Below, in pieces: positions 26,477 through 34,912 of a DNA stretch of 64,000 bases. The notes under the pieces were generated by a model. The model was not told where the DNA came from and searched no databases. It saw nothing but the letters and a program-made list of their open reading frames with translations. A program made the position numbers and the translations under genes. Position 1 is the first letter of the stretch; each line of letters starts with the position of its first letter. Source of the DNA: Gloeocapsa sp. PCC 7428 (lineage in GTDB: Bacteria > Cyanobacteriota > Cyanobacteriia > Cyanobacteriales > Chroococcidiopsidaceae); contig NC_019745.1 in assembly GCF_000317555.1 (NCBI RefSeq), positions 4,464,001 through 4,528,000 on the forward strand, written 5' to 3'.

Positions 26477-27355
26477 TTACTTATCACGTAAGGGCCACCA
26501 CGATACTTTATCTCTCGTCGCGCTGTAAGTTTCCTTCAACCCTTCAGCATCGATAACTTTAATTGTGTCACTTGAAGGATCGCTTGCTTTTGCTGGTGCA
26601 AGTAACTTGACTTGACGCATTCCTTTAATTACTTGCTCAACAGTACGATGGTTAAGTTGGCTGGCACGCGCAATCACATCAATGGGTAAGTCAAAGATAT
26701 AAGTTGCGTTTGTTTCTGGTTGATTGCCTAGTTCGCGTTCTTGATACACCAGCGCACGTAACAAAGCTGCAACAGCTTGCGGCGGGTAAGTGCTGCAATT
26801 GAGTAAATGATATTGAAATTTTTGTTGGAGTTCAAATAGCAAATCGTAGCGCTGGCGAAAGACTTCACTATCTTCGTAAAGTGCTTCCACTGTTTCGACT
26901 GGAATTTTGACTACATCCGTTGTTTTATAAGCTTCTACCAAGCTAGGAAATGCCTTACAGATCAGTCCGTAGCTAAAAGGTAAACTTTGCATTCCAAAGC
27001 AACTACCAGGATAGCTAATACCAATGACTCGATCTAAAGGAGTGCTGCGGATCACCACAGGACCTCCAGCCACGATCGCATACAAAACGTCTAGAGTTTC
27101 ACCTTTCTGAAAAGCTGTGTAAATTGGACGACTCGCATATAACTTCACTTGCGATATGTCATCAAGACGCAGGTAGCTACTTAGCCATGCTTCATCCAAG
27201 CCTCGAAAGAGATAGTTACTTTGAGTTAACACCTTGACGATGTTAGGTTCCGTAAGATGCTTAGCTTGTGTTGCCATGCCGAAGACTTTGAACAAGCAAT
27301 TTTCTTTATTGTTGCACGAAATACAATTGTACTTCTCACAAAATTTGTATTTCAA
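26477..27355 (-). CDS. Crp/Fnr family transcriptional regulator
   Basis: 292 residues from TTG 27355, or 266 from ATG 27277. The cyclic-nucleotide-binding-like beta roll spans about 60-150 (IYTAFQKGETLDVLYAIVAGG, SYPGSCFGMQ). The long dimer helix and C-terminal winged HTH follow (FDLPIDVIARASQLNHRTVEQVIKGM). In the longer version the N-terminus has Cys6, Cys11, Cys14 and Cys20; the last three have the C-x2-C-x5-C spacing of the FNR 4Fe-4S motif. The residue matching FNR Cys122 is not cysteine, but Cys119 and Cys133 are nearby. No Shine-Dalgarno decides the start. It is divergent from cysC. CysR, a known cyanobacterial sulfur regulator, belongs to this superfamily, so control of sulfur genes is a reasonable inference. 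Confidence 0.8.
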   Translation of the reverse strand: MKYKFCEKYNCISCNNKENCLFKVFGMATQAKHLTEPNIVKVLTQSNYLFRGLDEAWLSSYLRLDDISQVKLYASRPIYTAFQKGETLDVLYAIVAGGPVVIRSTPLDRVIGISYPGSCFGMQSLPFSYGLICKAFPSLVEAYKTTDVVKIPVETVEALYEDSEVFRQRYDLLFELQQKFQYHLLNCSTYPPQAVAALLRALVYQERELGNQPETNATYIFDLPIDVIARASQLNHRTVEQVIKGMRQVKLLAPAKASDPSSDTIKVIDAEGLKETYSATRDKVSWWPLRDK

Positions 27356-27457
27356 ATGTTTTGAATTGTAATTGCGTTTTTAGCGAGTTACAGATATGAT
27401 TGAATTTCAATAGAAACTGATGTTAACTCTGTTAAACGATAATCTTAAGAGTTCTTG

Positions 27458-28198
27458 ATGGTTTCTGCTCCAGATCTTAGATGGCAATCGCTTTTAGCGC
27501 AGTGCTATGCGCGATCGCCGCTATTAGAATTAGTAGAGATGTTTGCTATGGGACATAAGATGCAAGAGTGGTTGCGAACAGAAATTGTAGATGATGCGCC
27601 TATAGACGATGAGGAAGAACTCCTTCCTGAACGCAAATACCCAGCAAATCAGGGTTTTGTTCTCTGGTTGACTGGGCTAAGTGGTTCAGGTAAAAGCTCA
27701 ATTGCCCGAAAACTCGAACAAGAACTGAAAGAACGCAGTTGTCTAGTCGAAGTTCTTGACGGCGATGTTGTGCGCACCAACCTTTCCAAAGGCTTAGGTT
27801 ATAGTCGCGAAGACCGCAACACGAACATTCGTCGCATTGGTTTTGTCGCAAATCTTCTGAGTCGCAATGGAGTCGCCGCAATTGTCGCCGCGATTAGTCC
27901 TTACCAAGAGGCACGAGAAAACTTACGCGCCACAACCGAAAACTTTATTGAAGTCTTTGTCAATGCACCGCTTGAGGTGTGCGAAGCACGCGATGTCAAA
28001 GGATTGTACGCAATGGCACGCGCTGGCGAAATTCGCGCCTTTACAGGTATTGACGATCCTTACGAAGAACCAACGAATCCAGATATTATTTGCTATACCT
28101 CAGAAGAAACGCTAGAAGAAAGCGTCGCCAAAATTCTGGCGGAACTCGAACAACGCGATTGCATTCCACCCAAGCCACAGATTGAATTCTTTATTTAA
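27458..28198 (+). CDS. cysC: Adenylylsulfate (APS) kinase
   Basis: 246 residues from ATG 27458 (a TTG directly precedes it). P-loop GLSGSGKSS near 75-82, then LDGDVVRTNLSKGLGYSREDRNTNIRR, the signature APS-binding region, and ISPYQEARENLR. It phosphorylates APS to PAPS in the cytosol. An extra N-terminal segment of about 60 acidic residues (DDAPIDDEEELLPE) precedes the kinase core; standalone CysC is usually near 200 residues or shorter, so this extension is unusual. PAPS feeds both CysH and the sulfotransferase in this window. It is divergent from the Crp/Fnr regulator across 99-180 bp, and a perfect hairpin follows the gene. Confidence 0.92.
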   Translation: MVSAPDLRWQSLLAQCYARSPLLELVEMFAMGHKMQEWLRTEIVDDAPIDDEEELLPERKYPANQGFVLWLTGLSGSGKSSIARKLEQELKERSCLVEVLDGDVVRTNLSKGLGYSREDRNTNIRRIGFVANLLSRNGVAAIVAAISPYQEARENLRATTENFIEVFVNAPLEVCEARDVKGLYAMARAGEIRAFTGIDDPYEEPTNPDIICYTSEETLEESVAKILAELEQRDCIPPKPQIEFFI

Positions 28199-28267
28199 AA
28201 TTAAGTTTCTCTGAAGAAAGAAGGACCTTTCTCCTCACATTCTCGCTTCTGGCTTGGTTCTTCCCGA

Positions 28268-28291
28268 TTTTGGCTAACATATTAGCCAAAA
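28268..28291. terminator. Perfect 10-bp hairpin downstream of cysC
   Basis: TTTTGGCTAA (28268-28277) pairs with TTAGCCAAAA (28282-28291) across CATA. It sits 69 bases after the cysC stop and 89 bases before crtO. The symmetric A/T flanks could terminate in either direction. Confidence 0.7.
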
Positions 28292-28380
28292 GGAATAAGC
28301 TCTCTAACCCGCGAATGATTTTGTAATATTTAACTTATTTCTAAGATATCGGGAAGGTACCTGATCGCTGGAGTTCACCC

Positions 28381-30075
28381 ATGCAAGCGTATGATGTTGT
28401 GATTATTGGCGCTGGACATAATGGTCTAGTATGCGCCGCGTATTTACTTAAAGCTGGTTATAGTGTTTTATTACTAGAAAAGCGTTCGGTTCCTGGTGGT
28501 GCAGCAACTACTGAAGAATCGTTACCGCAAGAAGCACCTGGTTTTAAATTTAACTTGTGTGCGATCGACCACGAGTTTATTCACTTAGGTCCCGTCGTTG
28601 AAGAACTCGAACTTGAAAAGTACGGCTTAGAGTACCTAGAGTGCGATCCTGTCGTCTTTTGCCCGCATCCAGACGGTAAATACTTTTTAGGTCATAAATC
28701 GCTAGAAAAAACCTGCGCAGAAATTGCACGATATAGCGAACGTGACGCGAAAAAATATGCTGAATATACCGATTACTGGCAACGGGCGCTAGGCGCGATG
28801 ATACCGATGTTTAATGCCCCACCGAAATCTGTTATTGATATTCTCGGCAACTACGATATTAAAAAAATTAGAGACTTATTCTCGATGATCGGTGCGCCAT
28901 CGAAAACACTCGACTTCATCCGTACGATGTTGACGAGTGCTGAAGATTTGCTCAACGAGTGGTTCGACTCTGAATTTCTCAAAGCACCACTAGCCCGACT
29001 CGCTGCTGAACTCGGTGCGCCGCCTTCGCAAAAAACGATCGCCGTTGGTGCAATTATGATGGCAATGCGCCACGACCCTGGAATGGCAAGACCGCGCGGC
29101 GGTACAGGTGCGCTAGTACAAGCGTTACTCAATTTAGTCAAAAGCAAGGGTGGTGTTGTTCTTTGCGATCAACACGTTGAGAAGATTTTAGTCGATGACG
29201 GTAAAGCTGTTGGCGTTCGCGTTGCAGGTGGTCAAGAATACCGTGCTAATAAAGGTGTCATCTCAAATATTGACGCGAAGCGAGTCTTTTTGCAACTTGT
29301 AGACAAGAGTGACATCGATCAAGTCGAGCCTAATTTACGCGAACGCTTAGAACGCCGAATTGTGAATAACAATGAAACAATCCTTAAAATTGACTTAGCG
29401 TTAGATGAAGTACCGCGCTTTGAACGATTCGACCACAAAGAGGAATATCTCATCGGTTCGGTATTAATCGCCGATTCGGTGAGTCATGTCGAAAAAGCAC
29501 ATAGCGAATGTACTTTGGGTAAAATTCCCGATGACGATCCATCTATGTATTTGGTAGTTCCCACCGTGCGCGATCCTTCGATGGCACCTCCTGGAAAGCA
29601 CACCGCATGGATCGAGTTCTTTGCACCGTATCAAATCGCGGGTGCTGAAGGTACCGGCTTAAACGGTACTGGTTGGACAGACGAACTTAAAAATAAAGTT
29701 GCCGATCGCGTGATTGATAAACTCGCAGATTACGCACCAAATGTTAAAAATGCGATCGTTGCCCGACGCGTCGAAAGCCCCGCAGAATTAGGAGAACGCC
29801 TCGGCGCGTACAAAGGTAACTATTACCACGTCGATATGACGTTAGATCAAATGGTGTTCTTCCGCCCGTTACCAGAAATCGCGAACTACCGTACACCTAT
29901 TGATAATCTGTATCTCACTGGTGCCGGAACTCATCCAGGTGGCTCAATTTCGGGAATGCCAGGACGCAATTGCGCGCGGGTATTTCTGCAAACGCAACAG
30001 CCGATCGCACAAACGCTACGCGATGCTAGAGATTCGATTAAATCTACTGTCGAGTCAGTGTTTAAGATTAACTAA
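28381..30075 (+). CDS. crtO: Beta-carotene ketolase, CrtO type
   Basis: 564 residues of the phytoene-dehydrogenase-like flavoprotein family. N-terminal FAD Rossmann motif VVIIGAGHNGLVCAAYLLKAG with the following glutamate (LLLEKR), GGAATTEES, the central RPRGGTGALVQALLNLVKSKGG, and the C-terminal FAD motif YLTGAGTHPGGSISGMPGRN. Length and spacing match CrtO ketolases rather than CrtP/CrtD desaturases. CrtO adds a 4-keto group to beta-carotene to give echinenone at the thylakoid or cell membrane. The next gene on the same strand is a saccharopine-dehydrogenase-like reductase, 228 bp away. A carotenoid cis-trans isomerase is the less likely alternative. Confidence 0.87.
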   Translation: MQAYDVVIIGAGHNGLVCAAYLLKAGYSVLLLEKRSVPGGAATTEESLPQEAPGFKFNLCAIDHEFIHLGPVVEELELEKYGLEYLECDPVVFCPHPDGKYFLGHKSLEKTCAEIARYSERDAKKYAEYTDYWQRALGAMIPMFNAPPKSVIDILGNYDIKKIRDLFSMIGAPSKTLDFIRTMLTSAEDLLNEWFDSEFLKAPLARLAAELGAPPSQKTIAVGAIMMAMRHDPGMARPRGGTGALVQALLNLVKSKGGVVLCDQHVEKILVDDGKAVGVRVAGGQEYRANKGVISNIDAKRVFLQLVDKSDIDQVEPNLRERLERRIVNNNETILKIDLALDEVPRFERFDHKEEYLIGSVLIADSVSHVEKAHSECTLGKIPDDDPSMYLVVPTVRDPSMAPPGKHTAWIEFFAPYQIAGAEGTGLNGTGWTDELKNKVADRVIDKLADYAPNVKNAIVARRVESPAELGERLGAYKGNYYHVDMTLDQMVFFRPLPEIANYRTPIDNLYLTGAGTHPGGSISGMPGRNCARVFLQTQQPIAQTLRDARDSIKSTVESVFKIN

Positions 30076-30121
30076 GTTTTCGATGTTGGTTGTTTGAGGC
30101 TTCTTGCCCCCTAAATCCACG

Positions 30122-30183
30122 CCAGTTCCTCCTCGACCTTTAGATCGCGCCCTTCTGCGAACTGGCTCCCCACACAGTGGGGA
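30122..30183. repeat. Tandem hairpin element
   Basis: Two palindromes: CCAGTTC (30122-30128) with GAACTGG (30159-30165), and TCCCCAC-ACA-GTGGGGA (30167-30183). It lies between crtO and the next gene and could attenuate or end transcription. It resembles other compound palindromes of this genome but is not a copy of the GTCCAC family. Confidence 0.5.
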
Positions 30184-30303
30184 ACTTTGATTTGGAAGCC
30201 GGTTGGGATTGATGTCAGTTATCTCTGATTTAATACCTCGTACAGAGGCACGAATGCAGCAATTTTGTTGCAATAATTATATGATGTGACCAAATCTTAA
30301 CCA

Positions 30304-31410
30304 ATGATGGCGAGGGTTCTCATTCTTGGAGGTCGGGGGCGGATTGGCAGTAGTGTTGCCCAAGATATTGCCACCTATACTCAAGCAGAAGTCATCATCA
30401 CAACTAGAAAACCAGCCGCAGCGATCGCTGTTAAAGACCGTTTGGGTTCTCAAGTAGATATTTTGACACTTGATTTAGCTGATATTGAAGCACTCAGAAA
30501 AGCGATCGCATCTGTCGATCTTGTGATTCACAGCGCCGGACCTTTTCACTATCGCGATGCTAGCGTCCTTAAAATTTGTATTGAGCAAGGTGTTAACTAC
30601 CTTGATGTCAGCGATCATCCTTCTTTTACGCGTAAAGCTTTAGCATACCAGTCAGCCGCAGCAGAAGCAGGAGTTACTGCAATTGTCAATACGGGAATAT
30701 TCCCTGGGATTTCTAATAGTATGGTGCGCGAAGGTGTTGAGCAATTTGACCAAGCCCAACGCATTCATCTAAGTTATCTCGTTTCTGGTTCGGGTGGTGC
30801 TGGAGTTACGGTGATGCGTACCACGTTTTTGGGATTGCAAAAACCTTTTGACGTTTGGATTGATGGTAAATGGCAACAAATAAATCCGTACAGCGATCGC
30901 GAAGCGGTTGAGTTTCCCAAACCTTACGGGCGATCGCACGTTTACTGGTTTAATATGCCTGAAACGTTTACTTTACCCCAAGCGTTTCCGACTGTAAAAA
31001 CTGTGATTACAAAATTTGGTTCGCGTCCTGATTTTTATAATCATCTCACCTGGATTGCGGCGCACTGGTTTCCTAAGCCTTTGATGCAGCAACCAAGTGC
31101 GATCGAGTTTTTGGCTCATGTCAGCCATACGATGACCGACGTTACGAATCATTTTAGTGGGATTGGTGTGGCGATTCGTTCAGAAGTGAGTGGCGATAAA
31201 CAGGGAACACAAGCAAGTTACTGTTCAACTTTAGTGCATGAAAATACTGCGATCGCTGCTGGTTGCGGTACAGGTAGTATTGCTCAATTCTTACTCGAAG
31301 GAAAACTCAAAAAGCCTGGAGTTTGGGCTGTAGAACAAGCCATATCAACAGAGTTATTTCATCAAGCAATTCAAAGCCGAGGGCTAAAACTGTACCAAGA
31401 ATGGCTATAA
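30304..31410 (+). CDS. Saccharopine dehydrogenase-family NAD(P)-binding protein
   Basis: 368 residues. The N-terminal Rossmann fold has VLILGGRGRIGSSVAQDIA, followed by DLVIHSAGPFHYRDASVLK and GVNYLDVSDH, typical of the saccharopine-dehydrogenase-like NADP-binding group. The C-terminal domain (about 130-368) is alpha/beta with TGIFPGISNSM. Such cyanobacterial proteins are not lysine enzymes; their substrates are mostly unknown. The start could be either of two adjacent ATG codons. Placement after crtO may indicate a role with lipids or pigments, but that is inference from position only. Confidence 0.75.
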   Translation: MMARVLILGGRGRIGSSVAQDIATYTQAEVIITTRKPAAAIAVKDRLGSQVDILTLDLADIEALRKAIASVDLVIHSAGPFHYRDASVLKICIEQGVNYLDVSDHPSFTRKALAYQSAAAEAGVTAIVNTGIFPGISNSMVREGVEQFDQAQRIHLSYLVSGSGGAGVTVMRTTFLGLQKPFDVWIDGKWQQINPYSDREAVEFPKPYGRSHVYWFNMPETFTLPQAFPTVKTVITKFGSRPDFYNHLTWIAAHWFPKPLMQQPSAIEFLAHVSHTMTDVTNHFSGIGVAIRSEVSGDKQGTQASYCSTLVHENTAIAAGCGTGSIAQFLLEGKLKKPGVWAVEQAISTELFHQAIQSRGLKLYQEWL

Positions 31411-31552
31411 CGATGTTTTAGTTCTAATCTATCTTTAGAGAGAAGGCAGCAATAAATTTATCAAAGTAGGATGCGGTTCTTACAGTTTAGTGTCGGGCTT
31501 AATCCATAATTGCGCTACACAACACTACCCTTCATCTAACGAGGATAATCTC

Positions 31553-31918
31553 ATGCGACGACTTTTGAATTCATGGCAAGTATCTCTACGAGTTCTTACC
31601 ATTTGTTTGATACTCATCTTAATACCATGTTTAGTTATTCTTAATGCTGCCCCTAGCTATGCGGCTACGTATGCGGAGCAAAAATTAGTACCACCACAAG
31701 AAAAAATTCTCACATCAGAAGAAAAAATTGAACGTGCCTACGAGTTGGGCGAAGGGGCTGGAATGCTTGAAGAAGCAAAGCAAGCCTCGGCAAATGCTAA
31801 TACATTGACAAAACCCAATAAAAAAGTCAACGTAAAAACTGTAACGACGCCTAAATCAGAAGAAGGTTTAATAGAAAAAGCGAAAGAAATAGTAGAAAAA
31901 GTCAAAGGAAACGAATAG
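31553..31918 (+). CDS. Exported small hypothetical protein
   Basis: 121 residues from MRRLLNSWQV; the frame is open upstream to 31490 but the signal peptide begins at this ATG, which also has a GAGG ribosome site. The hydrophobic stretch LTICLILILIPCLVIL ends near AAPSYAA, a good signal-peptidase site. The mature part is lysine/glutamate-rich, helical and hydrophilic (ERAYELGEGAGMLEEAKQAS; AKEIVEKVKGNE), with no cysteine. It resembles small periplasmic helical proteins of cyanobacteria, but I do not know the family. A 9-bp stem follows the gene. Confidence 0.65.
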   Translation: MRRLLNSWQVSLRVLTICLILILIPCLVILNAAPSYAATYAEQKLVPPQEKILTSEEKIERAYELGEGAGMLEEAKQASANANTLTKPNKKVNVKTVTTPKSEEGLIEKAKEIVEKVKGNE

Positions 31919-31933
31919 AAAAAACTTAATTTG

Positions 31934-31976
31934 ATGTCGGTATTTGAGAATAAAATTAGGCTCTATCTACCGACAT
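31934..31976. terminator. Hairpin after the exported small protein gene
   Basis: ATGTCGGTA (31934-31942) pairs perfectly with TACCGACAT (31968-31976), with a 25-base loop and a T-rich TGTTTAAAA tail. It starts 16 bases after the stop codon. Confidence 0.5.
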
Positions 31977-32093
31977 TGTTTAAAAAATAAATTAGGAGTT
32001 TTGCTTTCTTACCTAAGGGTGATTAAATGACGATGGCGAATTGACACGATTGAGTCAACAAAGTGCGGTATCTACAACCTTAGGTAAATCAAA

Positions 32094-32567
32094 ATGCTTA
32101 AACCTTGGATGATTATTGGCGGGATAACGCTATTAATTGCCCTGGCTAGTCTATTTTTTAGACCGCGCGACACACAATGGGCAAAAAACTTAAATCGACC
32201 AAAGTGGTTGGTTTTTGAGCCACTTATTCCTGTTATCTGGACAATAGTTTTTACTGGTGGAGCCTTATCGGCTGCAACTGTCTGGGAAAATGCTCCTGGA
32301 AGCTTCTCAACGTGGCTGATTATGGGGCTTTATCTATTGTTGGAAATTGTGACAGTAGCTTATATTCCTGCCACATTGCGATCGCGAAATTTGAAAATCG
32401 GTACGACTCTAGGCGGTAGTGGAGTTGTTCTAGGAGTCATACTGACGTTCATTGTTTGGAATATTTCAGGTTTAGCAGCTTTGCTCCTTTTGCCGTATCT
32501 TCTGTGGAGTCCTGTTGGTACTTATACAACTTGGGAAATGATGCAGCTAAATCCCGAAGCTACATAA
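32094..32567 (+). CDS. TspO/MBR family membrane protein
   Basis: 157 residues, five predicted membrane helices. Motifs: helix 1 IGGITLLIALASLFF, then AKNLNRPKWLVFEPLIPVIWTIVFTG, which corresponds to the family's PxWxFxPVWTxLY loop and helix, and LLLPYLLWSPVGTYTTWEMMQLNP at the end, equivalent to the PYLxWxxFAxxLNxxxxxLN segment. Bacterial TspO binds tetrapyrroles in the membrane and is linked to stress responses. It departs from canonical TspO in several aromatic positions. It ends 3 bases before a strong terminator stem shared with the convergent gene. Confidence 0.8.
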   Translation: MLKPWMIIGGITLLIALASLFFRPRDTQWAKNLNRPKWLVFEPLIPVIWTIVFTGGALSAATVWENAPGSFSTWLIMGLYLLLEIVTVAYIPATLRSRNLKIGTTLGGSGVVLGVILTFIVWNISGLAALLLLPYLLWSPVGTYTTWEMMQLNPEAT

Positions 32568-32570
32568 AAT

Positions 32571-32594
32571 AAGGGTGAGCCTTAACTCACCCTT
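32571..32594. terminator. Strong bidirectional terminator
   Basis: AAGGGTGAG (32571-32579) and CTCACCCTT (32586-32594) form a perfect 9-bp GC-containing stem with a 6-base loop, flanked by A-rich and T-rich ends. It lies exactly between the TspO-like gene and the convergent WGxxGxxG gene. Confidence 0.85.
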
Positions 32595-32601
32595 TTACTA
32601 A

Positions 32602-33048
32602 TTAATATCTAGTCGTTCCCGTACCTGTATTGACTGTATTAGGATCGCGATACGCCGGCTCAGCAGGCTTGCGGAATAAGTTGGCTAAGCCAAGTAAACC
32701 AAGTAAACCTAGCCAACCCCAGGAACCGCCTCCCTCTCGTGTTTGGGTTTCGGTAGTAGTTGTGCCACCATAAGTAGGTTCACCAGGAATAGTACCGCCT
32801 GTTGTTGTGTCACCATCTGGTGTTGTTGTCGTACCTGGGGCTGTGCCACCAGGGGTAGTTCCTGGCGTAGTTGTTGTGCCTGTTGTACCAGTGGTACTGC
32901 CAGGAGCCGTAGTTTCTACTGTACCAGTGCCAGTCCCTGTTGTTGTAGTACCAGTTGCCTGTGCGATCGCAGGAACTGTTAAAGGCAAAGTTGCTAAACT
33001 CAAAGTAACACTTGCCAAAATGAGTTTGTCTAGGTGAGAACGTTTCAT
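32602..33048 (-). CDS. WGxxGxxG family exported protein, Thr/Gly/Pro-rich
   Basis: 148 residues. It has a signal peptide (KLILASVTLSLATLPLTVPAIAQA) and then about 85 residues of low-complexity Thr-Gly-Pro sequence. The C-terminal signature WGWLGLLGLLGLANLFRK (about 109-126) is the WGxxGxxG sorting-like motif: a glycine-patterned hydrophobic helix followed by basic residues. It is probably an envelope protein anchored by that helix. The repetitive middle should differ in length between strains. The antisense frames here are shadows of the biased composition. Confidence 0.8.
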   Translation of the reverse strand: MKRSHLDKLILASVTLSLATLPLTVPAIAQATGTTTTGTGTGTVETTAPGSTTGTTGTTTTPGTTPGGTAPGTTTTPDGDTTTGGTIPGEPTYGGTTTTETQTREGGGSWGWLGLLGLLGLANLFRKPAEPAYRDPNTVNTGTGTTRY

Positions 33049-33552
33049 GTTGGTTTTGAATTTATAGTTTTTTCAGCAGTAAGTATTAAAATCAGCAGTT
33101 GAGATTTGCATTGCTGGCTCAACATCTTAAATGTGCATTTCGAGAAGAGAAATAGCTCTTAGGTGATGCTTGCTTGAAAAGGTGAGAGAAGTTATCGAGC
33201 CTTAATGTTAAATGCGATCGCCCTTGAATTTCTCATACACCCCCTTGTTCAATTGCTTGTCATTTCGACGAAGATTGCTCTTATAAAACTTAGCTTCTTC
33301 AATTGCAAGTAACTTCTACCAAAGGAGTCAGTTATAATTAAGCGCGATAGTATTTATCGATACAAAACCAGCAAGATAAACACTAAGTAAAACTAAGTAA
33401 ATAAGACAAACTCCGTTTTTACCTCAATACGGAGTGATAAACATAATAAAGCGCCCTCAACGTTTGCTCCTCAATCTTAAAAGAGAGTTCTAAAATGAAG
33501 ACAACAATTCAGAGGACTAGAGCTAATAAATTGCAAGTACAGAATGCAGAAA
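33049..33552. other. Gene-poor stretch with a possible unannotated transcript
   Basis: About 500 bp. On the plus strand a TAACTT -35-like box (33310-33315) and perfect TATAAT (33333-33338) are separated by 17 bases. Downstream are a hairpin ACTCCGT/ACGGAGT (33410-33416, 33429-33435) and a 21-codon frame (ATG 33495 to TAG 33560) with an AGAGAG ribosome site. The small frame has no recognisable feature and overlaps the end of the antiporter gene by 8 bases. Confidence 0.35.
33310..33338 (+). promoter_or_regulatory. Sigma-70-like promoter
   Basis: TAACTT and TATAAT boxes with 17-bp spacing. No sizeable gene lies downstream on this strand, so if used it would make a short RNA. Confidence 0.4.
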
Positions 33553-34809
33553 TCACGTAGATACATTGATCTTTCTGCTACGGTTGTTTTTGTACTGATT
33601 ATATACATTCATCAAAGGTGTGGTACTGATGCCATGCAGAATCACAGACACCACAATTGTAATATAGGTAATCCAAGCAATTTGTTCGCCTAATTGACCT
33701 TGCAAGCCATGACCAAAGGCATAGGTGAGGTAATAAATAGAACCAACACCACGCACGCCAAACCAGCCAAATAACCAACGCGTGATCGGACGATAGCCGC
33801 CGCCAATGGTACTTAACCAGGTTCCTAGAGGACGAATAATAAATAACAGCGATCCGCCAACGATCAAAGCAGCGATCGCGTGTTCTTGAATTGCTGCTAA
33901 TCGTAGTATTGACCCAAGGATCAAAATTGTTGCTACTTCGAGGAGTTTTTCGATGCGTTCGGTGAATTCCCTTTGAGAGAAAGGTTTTTCAGGATCTTCA
34001 TAACGTCGTTGTGCAACGATTCCAGCGATAAAGACAGCTAAAAATCCATAGCCGTTGACAACTTCTGTCAAAGAGTAGGTGAGCAAAATAATGCTAATCG
34101 CAACAAAGTCCTCCATCAAGTCATCGACTTTGGTATGCTTTTGGATGTTCTGGTCAATCGTCACTACAACCCAGGGAACCACAATTCCCATCACTATGCC
34201 TGCCGCCACCGCCCAAATTAAATCGATTCCAACCCATTGCCCAAACCACTCTTGCCAATTGTTGCCATCTTCAAACCAATGAATTCCGAAGTAGACGAAG
34301 GGAAAGGCTAAAGCGTCATTTAAGCCACCTTCGGAAGTTAAACCAAAGCGTAACTCGTCACGATCCTCAGTATGCGTTAGTTGGACTTCTGATGCTAATA
34401 CAGGGTCAGTCGGTGCTAGAATTGCTCCTAACAAAATCGCGGGTCCCCACTCCATGCGTAAAAACCAATGCGCGATCGCCGCGATCGCAAAAATGGACAA
34501 TGGCATCAAAAAGCCGATTAAGCGAATTGTCGAACGCCACGCACCTGCATTTAAAGGGCGATTCATTTTTAAGCCACAACTGAATAGCGAAACGATTACA
34601 ACGAATTCCGTTAAGCGTTCTAAAAACTGCGCATCAGGACGTATTTGGACGATATTCAACCCATAGGGACCAAGAACAACACCCACCACCAAGTAGATTA
34701 AGGCGAAAGAAATTGGTAAACGGGAAATCCATCCTGAACCTAGAGTGACGCACAATAACAAAAGACCTATCACGAGTAGGTCTAGGATGTAGATATCTAC
34801 CATTGCCAC
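33553..34809 (-). CDS. Na+/H+ (cation:proton) antiporter, CPA1/NhaP-like
   Basis: 418 residues with about 12 membrane helices. The CPA1 core is clear: GAILAPTDPVLASEVQL (the TDP motif of the unwound helix), SEGGLNDALAFPFVYFGI (the ND ion-binding pair), and LFGWFGVRGVGSIYYLTYAFGH (conserved GxRGxxS, arginine of helix 10). There is no long cytosolic C-terminal domain. It exchanges Na+ or K+ for protons across the plasma or thylakoid membrane. It may start two codons downstream at MVDIY. The gene is alone on its strand here. Confidence 0.9.
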   Translation of the reverse strand: MAMVDIYILDLLVIGLLLLCVTLGSGWISRLPISFALIYLVVGVVLGPYGLNIVQIRPDAQFLERLTEFVVIVSLFSCGLKMNRPLNAGAWRSTIRLIGFLMPLSIFAIAAIAHWFLRMEWGPAILLGAILAPTDPVLASEVQLTHTEDRDELRFGLTSEGGLNDALAFPFVYFGIHWFEDGNNWQEWFGQWVGIDLIWAVAAGIVMGIVVPWVVVTIDQNIQKHTKVDDLMEDFVAISIILLTYSLTEVVNGYGFLAVFIAGIVAQRRYEDPEKPFSQREFTERIEKLLEVATILILGSILRLAAIQEHAIAALIVGGSLLFIIRPLGTWLSTIGGGYRPITRWLFGWFGVRGVGSIYYLTYAFGHGLQGQLGEQIAWITYITIVVSVILHGISTTPLMNVYNQYKNNRSRKINVST

Positions 34810-34912
34810 GAATGTGATTAAGGGATGTTAAAAAAGTTTAATGCGATCGCACGGGCTGCTCAATCAGCTTGTGGGGGTATTTACTCATGGGTAAATGGTA
34901 ATAAGTCAGCAA

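Noticed and set aside
32743-33037. Antisense frames in the WGxxGxxG gene
   Set aside because: Pure Val/Pro/Cys or Gly-rich mirror images of the Thr-Gly repeat.
33495-33560. 21-codon frame as a confident gene
   Set aside because: It is short, has no recognisable feature and overlaps the antiporter end; kept only as a finding.
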